A stretch of DNA of 28,487 nt. Source: an uncultured Alcaligenaceae bacterium. Its GTDB lineage: Bacteria > Pseudomonadota > Gammaproteobacteria > Burkholderiales > Burkholderiaceae_B. Below are positions 22,867 through 28,487 of the stretch, piece by piece (position 1 is the first letter of the stretch; every line of letters begins with the position of its first letter). The notes beneath the pieces are model-generated. The model was not told the DNA's origin, searched no databases, and saw only the letters and a list, made by a program, of their open reading frames with translations. The stretch covers positions 1 to 28,487 of the forward strand of contig CALCPT010000664.1 of NCBI GenBank assembly GCA_937897265.1. The letters run 5' to 3'. The translations under genes were made by a program, and so were the position numbers.

Positions 22867-24987
22867 ATGACCGCCCCCAAACTTACTCGCCCCAATGACC
22901 GTGCGCGCTTACTCAAGTTGCTCAAGCCGCAATCGGTGGCCGTCATTGGTGCTTCAGACGACCCGTTGCGGATTGGCGGGCGGCCCATCTCGTATATGTT
23001 GAGCCAGGGCTACAAGGGCAAAATTTTTCCGGTGAATCCAAATCGCGCAACGGTGCAGGGTATCCCAAGTTATGCCTCAATCGCCGCCTTGCCCGAAACC
23101 CCGGATGTGGGGATTGTGATTGTGCCGGCCTCGTCGGCGCTTGAGTCGGTTCGTGCGCTTGCTGAGCGCGGCTGCGCGGCCGCCATCTTGTTTAGCTCGG
23201 GCTTTGCCGAAACGGGCCCTGAAGGCGCAGCCGCCCAACTCGAGTTGGTACGCGTGGCCCATGAGCACGGCATGCGACTGATCGGGCCAAATTCGTTAGG
23301 CTTAATGAACCCAGTCCACAAGTTTTACGGCACATTTGCCACCGGCTGTGAGCTTGAGTTTCCAAAGCCAGGTGGCGTGGCGATCATTAGTCAATCTGGC
23401 GCCTATGGTGCGCACTTGATGGCGGTTGCAACTGCCAACGATATTGGTTTGTCTGCCGTCATCTTGACCGGTAACGAGGCTGATCTCACCGTTGGCGATA
23501 TGTTGCAAGTTGCAGTGGATGACCCAGATACTAAAGTCATCATGTTGTATTCAGAAGGCATCAAAGAAGCCGCTAGCTTAGTCGCTGGTCTTGAAGCGGC
23601 ACGTCGCGCACGCAAGCCTGTCATCATGATGAAGGTCGGTCGCAGCGCAGTGGGTAGCGCAGCGGCGCAATCACACACAGCGTCGATCGCAGGTGACGAC
23701 CGTGTCACCGACGCGGTGCTCAAAGAGCTTGGTGTGGTGCGCGTGCAAACCACCGAACAAATGTTGGATATCGCCCGCTTGGCTGCGCGAGGCATTTATC
23801 CTGAAAACAATACGCTTGGCGTGATCACAGTGAGTGGTGGTGCCGGTGTGATTATTTCGGATGCAGCAGAGGCAGTTGGCTTGCCGATGCCAGAGATGCC
23901 CGCTGAGTCTCAAGCGCGCTTGCTCAAACTGCTACCCTTTGCAGCACCACGCAACCCGGTGGATGTCACCGCACAGTATTTAAATGAGATGACCTTGATC
24001 AGTACGTTTACCGATGCGTTAATCGCTGAAGGTAAGTACAGCTCGGTCTTAGGATTCTTTACCTACACAGGTTGTGTGCCAAGTATTGCACCACGCCTGC
24101 GCGAGCAATTGAATATTGCGCGCAGCAAACATCCAAATTGTATTTTTGCCCTGTCACTAATGGGTTCACGCGAACAAGTGCGCGAGTACGAGCGCGATGG
24201 CTTCGCTGTGTTTGAAGATCCTTCTCGGGCGGTCGTGGCCATCGAAGCGATGGGCCAGTTTGGTCGCGCGTTTGCAAAGCCTGCTGCACAAGTCGCGCCA
24301 GTGATTGCACCGTTTTTATTACCCACTTCGAATCCAAGCGAAGCGCAAGCAAAAACGCTGCTCGCACAAGCGGGGATTGCTTCTGCACCTGAAGAGGTGT
24401 GTACCGCTGCTGACGCTGCAGTGGCTGCCGCGAAAAAAATCGGCTACCCAGTCGTCATGAAAATCGTCTCCCCAGATATTTTGCACAAGTCAGAAATCGG
24501 CGGGGTGTTGTTAGACATTGAAAGCGATGCGGACGTGCGCGCAGGCTTTGATTTGCTGATGCAACGTGGTCGCAGTGCCGCCCCCAACGCCAAACTCGAG
24601 GGCGTGTTAGTGGCCAAGCAGTTGAAAGGCGGCGTTGAATGTATTTTGGGTATTCATCGCGATCCCGTCTTTGGCCCTATCGCAATGTTTGGCTTAGGTG
24701 GGATTTTTGTTGAGATCTTGCAAGACGTCGTTCTGCATCGTTGCCCCTTCGGTGTAGACGTTGCCGAAGACATGATTCGCTCGATCAAAGGCGCGCCACT
24801 GTTGCTCGGGGCGCGTGGCCGCAAACCGGTTGATATCAAAGCGCTGGCAACAATGTTGTCGCAACTATCAGCCTTTGCTGTAGCCGCGGGCCCACGCTTG
24901 CAATCCATCGATCTAAACCCAGTACTCGCCATGCCCGAGGGGCAAGGCGCGTATGCGGTCGATGCTGTGATTGAGGTGACTACTTAA
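22867..24987 (+). CDS. Acetate--CoA ligase family protein (NDP-forming acyl-CoA synthetase)
   Basis: A 706-residue fusion of the alpha and beta parts of NDP-forming acyl-CoA synthetase, which links an organic acid to CoA through a phospho-histidine intermediate. The CoA-binding domain opens with KPQSVAVIGASDDPLRIGG (20-38), and the succinyl-CoA-synthetase-like domains follow (PGGVAIISQSGAYG, 168-181). The expected phosphorylated His270 lies in QSHTASIAGDD. The C-terminal ATP-grasp domain begins near 480 (AKTLLAQAGIASAPEE, then YPVVMKIVSPDILHKSEIGG). It lacks the GNAT domain of the Pat-type acetyltransferases. GGAG nine bases upstream supports the start. It converges on the dehydratase gene with an 8-base overlap. 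The acid substrate is not predictable. Confidence 0.92.
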   Translation: MTAPKLTRPNDRARLLKLLKPQSVAVIGASDDPLRIGGRPISYMLSQGYKGKIFPVNPNRATVQGIPSYASIAALPETPDVGIVIVPASSALESVRALAERGCAAAILFSSGFAETGPEGAAAQLELVRVAHEHGMRLIGPNSLGLMNPVHKFYGTFATGCELEFPKPGGVAIISQSGAYGAHLMAVATANDIGLSAVILTGNEADLTVGDMLQVAVDDPDTKVIMLYSEGIKEAASLVAGLEAARRARKPVIMMKVGRSAVGSAAAQSHTASIAGDDRVTDAVLKELGVVRVQTTEQMLDIARLAARGIYPENNTLGVITVSGGAGVIISDAAEAVGLPMPEMPAESQARLLKLLPFAAPRNPVDVTAQYLNEMTLISTFTDALIAEGKYSSVLGFFTYTGCVPSIAPRLREQLNIARSKHPNCIFALSLMGSREQVREYERDGFAVFEDPSRAVVAIEAMGQFGRAFAKPAAQVAPVIAPFLLPTSNPSEAQAKTLLAQAGIASAPEEVCTAADAAVAAAKKIGYPVVMKIVSPDILHKSEIGGVLLDIESDADVRAGFDLLMQRGRSAAPNAKLEGVLVAKQLKGGVECILGIHRDPVFGPIAMFGLGGIFVEILQDVVLHRCPFGVDVAEDMIRSIKGAPLLLGARGRKPVDIKALATMLSQLSAFAVAAGPRLQSIDLNPVLAMPEGQGAYAVDAVIEVTT

Positions 24988-26743
24988 CCTTAGGCACCAC
25001 CCCAGTCATTGGCGGCATCAAGAAGTCAAAGTCGGCACCCTTGTCGGCTTGTGTCACACTTTGCAAAAATAGTTTGCGATAGCCGCGCTGTGCAGTAGGC
25101 ACGACCGCAGGTTTTTCAGCCTGACGTCGTGCAAGCTCGGCGTCGCTGACCAACAGTGACAGTTCGCGCTTTTCAACGCTCAAGCGAATGCGATCACCGT
25201 TTTGCACATAAGCCAGGGGCCCACCAATCGCCGACTCAGGCGTCACGTGCAACACGATCGTGCCGAACGCTGTGCCGCTCATACGTCCGTCTGAGATCCG
25301 CACAATGTCTTTGCAACCGGCCACAGCCAATTTTTTTGGGATTGGCATGTAGCCAGCCTCAGGCATCGCCGCACCTTTGGGGCCGATATGTTTAAGCACC
25401 AAAATATCATCGACTGTGACATCTAAATCAGGCGAGTCGATACGATTGGCCATGTCTTCAAGATTTTCAAAAACAACAGCGCGACCTTCGTGCTCCATCA
25501 ACTTCGGGTTGGCTGCCGATTGTTTAATGATCGCGCCACCTGGTGCCAAGTTACCTTGCAACACAGCAATGCCGCCTTGTGGGTAAATTGGATTTTTTGC
25601 TGTCTTGACCACATCTTGCTTAAAGCCAGGACCTGCAGCTTCGATCTCTTCACCCAGTGTGCGGCCCGTGACAGTCATCGCATCCAGATGCAGCAGGGGC
25701 TTGAGTTCGCGCAACAAGGTTGCCATGCCACCAGCGTGGTGGAAATCTTCCATGTAGTGCTGACCCGAAGGTTTTAAATCGAGCAGCACTGGGGTTTCAC
25801 GACCCATGCGATCAAGTGCTTTGAGATCCATTTCAAAACCCATACGACCTGCAATCGCAGTCAAGTGCACGATACCGTTGGTTGAGCCACCAATCGCCAG
25901 CAACACACGCATGGCGTTTTCAAAGGCTTTCTCAGTTAACACTTTATCAATCGTTAAACGCTTGCGTGCAATCTCAACGGCTAACGTGCCGCTTTGCTCG
26001 GCGATGCGCATGCGATCTGCAGTCACTGCCGGCGGCGAGGCACCGCCAGGCACCGTCATGCCCAAGGCCTCAGCAATACAGGCCATGGTGCTGGCTGTAC
26101 CCATCACCGAACACGTGCCGACACTCGCCACTAACTGTTTGTTGACCTCGGCAATTTCTTCGGCATCAATTTCTTCGGCGCGAAACTTGCCCCAATAGCG
26201 ACGGCAATCGGTACAGGCACCAACGCGCTCGCTACGATGTGATCCTGTCAACATCGAACCCGTAATCAACTGCACCGCGGGCAAACCTGCTGAAGCCGCA
26301 CCCATCAATTGCGCCGGTACCGTTTTATCGCAACCACCGATCAACACGACCGCATCCATCGGTTGTGCTCGCAGCAACTCTTCGGTATCCATCGACATCA
26401 GGTTACGCAAAAACATACTGTTGGGCTGCGAGAAGCTCTCGTGAATCGAGATGGTCGGAAAATCCATCGGCAACCCGCCCGCCAACATCACGCCACGCTT
26501 GACCGCTTCAATCAACTGAGGCGCATTGCCGTGGCAAGGGTTGTAGGCGCTACCGGTGTTGGTAATACCAATGACTGGACGCTCAAGCGCCGTGTCGGTA
26601 AACCCAGCCCCCTTGATAAAGGCCTTACGCAAAAATAATGAAAAGCCACGATCGCCATAATTGGCTAAACCCTTTGAGATCCCTTCTTGACTGGCGGCAG
26701 GGTTGATCGAGTGACTATTTTTTTTGTCGTCTGAGCTGGACAT
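24980..26743 (-). CDS. IlvD/Edd-family dehydratase, sugar-acid type
   Basis: A 587-residue Fe-S dehydratase that removes water from dihydroxy or sugar acids to give 2-oxo acids. Cluster cysteines are Cys70 (YNPCHGN), Cys138 (GGCDKT) and Cys211 (GTCSVMG); their spacing (68, 73) is the same as I recall for Rhizobium L-arabinonate dehydratase. The catalytic Ser is in SDGRMSGTAFG. SGQHYMEDFHHAGG resembles the sugar-acid branch more than biosynthetic IlvD, and no ilv gene is nearby. The N-terminal ~25 residues are polar and not conserved. It is divergent from the extradiol dioxygenase gene, with a 15-bp palindrome between. L-arabinonate, xylonate or related acids are likely, but dihydroxyacid dehydratase is not excluded. 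Confidence 0.88.
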   Translation of the reverse strand: MSSSDDKKNSHSINPAASQEGISKGLANYGDRGFSLFLRKAFIKGAGFTDTALERPVIGITNTGSAYNPCHGNAPQLIEAVKRGVMLAGGLPMDFPTISIHESFSQPNSMFLRNLMSMDTEELLRAQPMDAVVLIGGCDKTVPAQLMGAASAGLPAVQLITGSMLTGSHRSERVGACTDCRRYWGKFRAEEIDAEEIAEVNKQLVASVGTCSVMGTASTMACIAEALGMTVPGGASPPAVTADRMRIAEQSGTLAVEIARKRLTIDKVLTEKAFENAMRVLLAIGGSTNGIVHLTAIAGRMGFEMDLKALDRMGRETPVLLDLKPSGQHYMEDFHHAGGMATLLRELKPLLHLDAMTVTGRTLGEEIEAAGPGFKQDVVKTAKNPIYPQGGIAVLQGNLAPGGAIIKQSAANPKLMEHEGRAVVFENLEDMANRIDSPDLDVTVDDILVLKHIGPKGAAMPEAGYMPIPKKLAVAGCKDIVRISDGRMSGTAFGTIVLHVTPESAIGGPLAYVQNGDRIRLSVEKRELSLLVSDAELARRQAEKPAVVPTAQRGYRKLFLQSVTQADKGADFDFLMPPMTGVVPKVK

Positions 26744-26816
26744 AAAGCACCTGAAATTGTGAGTGATGCAAAATGGTAGCCTCTTTTGCGTAAGCTTGTA
26801 ATCTGATCTATTGCCC

Positions 26817-26831
26817 TCATTTAATAAATGA
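26817..26831. promoter_or_regulatory. 15-bp perfect palindrome, candidate operator
   Basis: TCATTTA-A-TAAATGA is a 7-1-7 perfect dyad in the 136-base gap between the divergent dehydratase and dioxygenase genes. It lies 74 bases from the first and 49 from the second start. It could be a dimeric repressor site (for example of a GntR-type protein), but no regulator gene is in this part of the window. Confidence 0.4.
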
Positions 26832-26879
26832 CGTAAAGCACTTCACACAAAGCCCTCAGCAATAACAACGTCGCCGACC

Positions 26880-27698
26880 ATGCCCACGATCCAACTATCA
26901 ACGATGGCCAAGCCTTCTTTAGCGCCGGTGTTGTTTATCTCTCACGGCGCACCGCTGTTTGCGGTCTCGCCTGGCACCTCGGGCCCCGCATTAACCGCCT
27001 ATGGCAAGCAATTACAGGCTAAGCACCCGCTTAAAGGCATTGTGATCCTGTCTCCTCACTGGATGACAGAACGCTTGGCGGTCATGCGCAACCCCAAACC
27101 TAAGACGTATCACGACTTTGGTGGGTTTCCGCCCGCGCTCTATGAACTGCAATACCCGGCTCCAGGGGATATCGAACTCTCCGATCGCGTCCAGGCATTG
27201 CTTACCGATGCAGGTTTGAACCCTCTCCAAGACCCAGACCGGCCGCTAGATCACGGGGTTTGGGTGCCACTGATGCATTTGTTTCCCAAGGCTGAGATCC
27301 CAGTTGTGCAAGTCTCGCTGCCTGTCGGTTGGGGCCCCGAACAGGTCCTGAAACTAGGCGAAGCGCTGCAAGCGTTACGCGAACAAGGGATTTTGCTGAT
27401 CGGCTCGGGCAGCATGACCCACAATCTGTCAGAGTTTTTTGGTGGCGAGCGCAAACCCGATCCGTACGTCGATGCCTTTAGCCGCTGGATAGAGACCACA
27501 CTGACCAAAGGCGACACTGCGGCTTTGCTCAACTACGCAGAGCAAGCCCCCTCAGCCAAGCGTGCGCACCCCAGCGACGACCACTTTTTACCCCTGTTTT
27601 TTGCCGTCGGCGCAGCAGGTGCAAACGCCACCCCGCACTACTTAAGCCGCGAAGTGATGTACAGCATGCTGGCCATGGATAGCATCGCTTTTAGCTAA
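26880..27698 (+). CDS. Class III extradiol dioxygenase, DODA/YgiD (LigB) family
   Basis: A 272-residue protein of the LigB superfamily, resembling 4,5-DOPA extradiol dioxygenase YgiD. Metal ligands of the family are visible: His22 (ISHGAP), His60 (LSPHW) and His235 (HPSDDHFLPL). Supporting residues are His125 (LDHGVWVPL) and His181 (GSMTHNL). Members open catechol-type rings using a non-haem metal. The length is about 10 residues more than YgiD; the ATG at 26904 (MAKPSLAPVLF) is an alternative start. The natural substrate of bacterial members is mostly unknown. It stands alone on its strand, convergent with the SDR. Confidence 0.9.
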   Translation: MPTIQLSTMAKPSLAPVLFISHGAPLFAVSPGTSGPALTAYGKQLQAKHPLKGIVILSPHWMTERLAVMRNPKPKTYHDFGGFPPALYELQYPAPGDIELSDRVQALLTDAGLNPLQDPDRPLDHGVWVPLMHLFPKAEIPVVQVSLPVGWGPEQVLKLGEALQALREQGILLIGSGSMTHNLSEFFGGERKPDPYVDAFSRWIETTLTKGDTAALLNYAEQAPSAKRAHPSDDHFLPLFFAVGAAGANATPHYLSREVMYSMLAMDSIAFS

Positions 27699-27711
27699 AA
27701 ACGCCGTTCAA

Positions 27712-27748
27712 CCTGCCAAATTTAACGTCAGGTGTTCAATTTGGCAGG
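27712..27748. terminator. 11-bp-stem hairpin between convergent genes
   Basis: CCTGCCAAATT (27712-27722) pairs perfectly with AATTTGGCAGG (27738-27748), with a 15-base loop that can add AAC/GTT pairing. It lies 13 bases after the dioxygenase stop and would also serve the converging SDR gene. Neither side has a clean T-tract immediately after the stem, so it may slow transcription or protect mRNA ends rather than act as a classical intrinsic terminator. Confidence 0.55.
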
Positions 27749-27815
27749 AAAACTGAGGCTGTGTCACACTCAATGGGCAGTGCGGTACAAAGAAAAGGGT
27801 GGCGCGACGGCCATC

Positions 27816-28460
27816 TCAAAGCGTCCCAGGATAAATACCGCCGTCTAGCAACAGGTTTTGACCAGTCATAAACCCGGCACCCGCGCTACACAAAAACGCA
27901 CAGGCTTGACCAAATTCAGCGGGTGTGCCAAAGCGGCCAGCCGGGACAGCGGCTTGGCGCAGTGCCATAAAGTCGTCAAGACTTTTGCCACTGTCGCGTG
28001 CTAATTTTTCGGTGGTTTGTAACAGGCGATCGGTGGCAAACGGGCCAGGCAACAAATTGTTGATCGTCACATTATGTTTCACCGTTTGACGCGACAGCCC
28101 CCCGATAAAGCCGGTTAAGCCGGCACGTGCGCCATTTGACATGCCAAGATGCTCGATCGGGTGTTTAACTGACGCCGACGTAATATTGACGATTCGGCCA
28201 AACTTGCGCTCGATCATTTTGTCGACGGTCGCACGGATTAATTCGATCGGCGTGATCATGTTGGCATCGACCGCGGCGAGCCAGTCTTCGCGGCTCCAGT
28301 CACGAAAATTGCCCGGCTTAGGGCCACCAGCGTTGGTAATTAAGATGTCGGGATCTGGGCAAACCGCTAAAACCTTGGCGCGGCCCTCAGGCGTTGTGAT
28401 GTCGGTTGCAATGGTTGTGACCTTCACACCCGTTTCGGCGCGAATACTTTGCGCCGCTGC
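27816..28460 (-). CDS. SDR-family oxidoreductase with altered active site, 5' end missing
   Basis: The C-terminal ~214 residues of a short-chain dehydrogenase/reductase. The frame stays open to the last genomic base (28460), so the N-terminus with the GxxxGxG nucleotide motif is lost where adapter sequence begins. A GTG at 28427 is internal, not the true start. ITNAGG (41-46 of the fragment), NITSAS (92-97) and PGPFATDRL are family marks. The usual YxxxK is replaced by SNGAR (108-112), so the catalytic Tyr and Lys are missing. This matches the divergent beta-ketoacyl-reductase-like SDR group (cd05344 type) known to lack the tetrad. The reaction is unknown, and a non-reductase role is possible. 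Confidence 0.82.
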   Translation of the reverse strand, partial: AAAQSIRAETGVKVTTIATDITTPEGRAKVLAVCPDPDILITNAGGPKPGNFRDWSREDWLAAVDANMITPIELIRATVDKMIERKFGRIVNITSASVKHPIEHLGMSNGARAGLTGFIGGLSRQTVKHNVTINNLLPGPFATDRLLQTTEKLARDSGKSLDDFMALRQAAVPAGRFGTPAEFGQACAFLCSAGAGFMTGQNLLLDGGIYPGTL

Positions 28461-28487
28461 AGATCGGAAGAGCGTCGTGTAGGGAAA
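28461..28487 (-). other. Illumina TruSeq adapter remnant at contig end
   Basis: The last 27 bases begin AGATCGGAAGAGC and continue as the TruSeq universal-adapter complement (GTCGTGTAGGGAAA). This is library adapter left by read-through and not trimmed before assembly. Everything after 28460 should be ignored, including any open frame that runs into it. Confidence 0.97.

Noticed and set aside
24980..26743. Biosynthetic dihydroxy-acid dehydratase ilvD
   Set aside because: Family is right, but YMEDFHHAGG, the cysteine spacing and the neighbourhood suggest the sugar-acid branch; no branched-chain amino-acid gene is nearby.
28141..28482. Plus-strand 113-codon open frame at the contig end
   Set aside because: It is antisense to the SDR and finishes inside Illumina adapter bases.

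Overview
The window looks like one complete metagenomic or draft-genome contig from a Gram-negative proteobacterium, most likely a betaproteobacterium of the order Burkholderiales. This is inferred from the mix of MmgE/PrpD, IclR, GMC, NDP-forming acyl-CoA synthetase and IlvD/Edd genes, the twin-arginine-exported enzymes and the dense gene packing; no rRNA or marker gene is present to confirm it. Both ends cut through genes, and the last 27 bases (28461-28487) are Illumina adapter sequence, not genomic DNA. I see no tRNA, rRNA, CRISPR array, transposase, integrase or phage gene.

Layout. 1-423: 3' part of ureidoglycolate lyase (allA). 495-2602 (minus): a GMC oxidoreductase downstream of a free methionine-R-sulfoxide reductase. 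2805-4328 (plus): an MmgE/PrpD-family protein with a twin-arginine-like leader. 4365-7849 (minus): a two-gene unit, a fatty-acid-hydroxylase/sterol-desaturase family membrane protein translationally coupled (ATGA overlap) to an Ig-domain autotransporter. This unit lies between two copies of an 18-bp direct repeat (4307-4324 and 8102-8119) that both encode the last codons of the PrpD-like gene, so it looks like an inserted module. 8151-8945 (plus): IclR regulator. 9074-10579 (minus): Tat-type amidohydrolase. 10731-10997 (plus): small orphan AbrB/MazE-like protein. 10994-12394 (minus): HI0933/BaiN-type flavoprotein.

12397-20679 (minus) is the main catabolic operon. It runs from a periplasmic binding protein through an ABC ATPase and two permeases (PotABCD type), a three-part opine-oxidase/HcnABC-like flavoenzyme (FAD oxidase, small [2Fe-2S] protein, FAD/NAD protein with a BFD-type cluster) and a second DAO-family oxidase to RidA. 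A divergent LysR regulator (20802-21713) of OccR/NocR type sits at the operon head, with two nested dyads between them. The logic is import of an amino-acid-derived amine (opine, D-amino acid, hydroxyproline or similar), oxidation of its C-N bond and hydrolysis of the reactive imine by RidA. The substrate cannot be read from sequence.

21714-28460: a Tat-exported dienelactone-hydrolase-like protein, an NDP-forming acyl-CoA synthetase, an IlvD/Edd sugar-acid-type dehydratase, a DODA/LigB-type extradiol dioxygenase and an SDR truncated by the contig end. Together the window reads as a heterotrophic, nutrient-scavenging accessory region. Its most unusual parts are the repeat-bounded autotransporter/desaturase module and the composite flavoenzyme operon.
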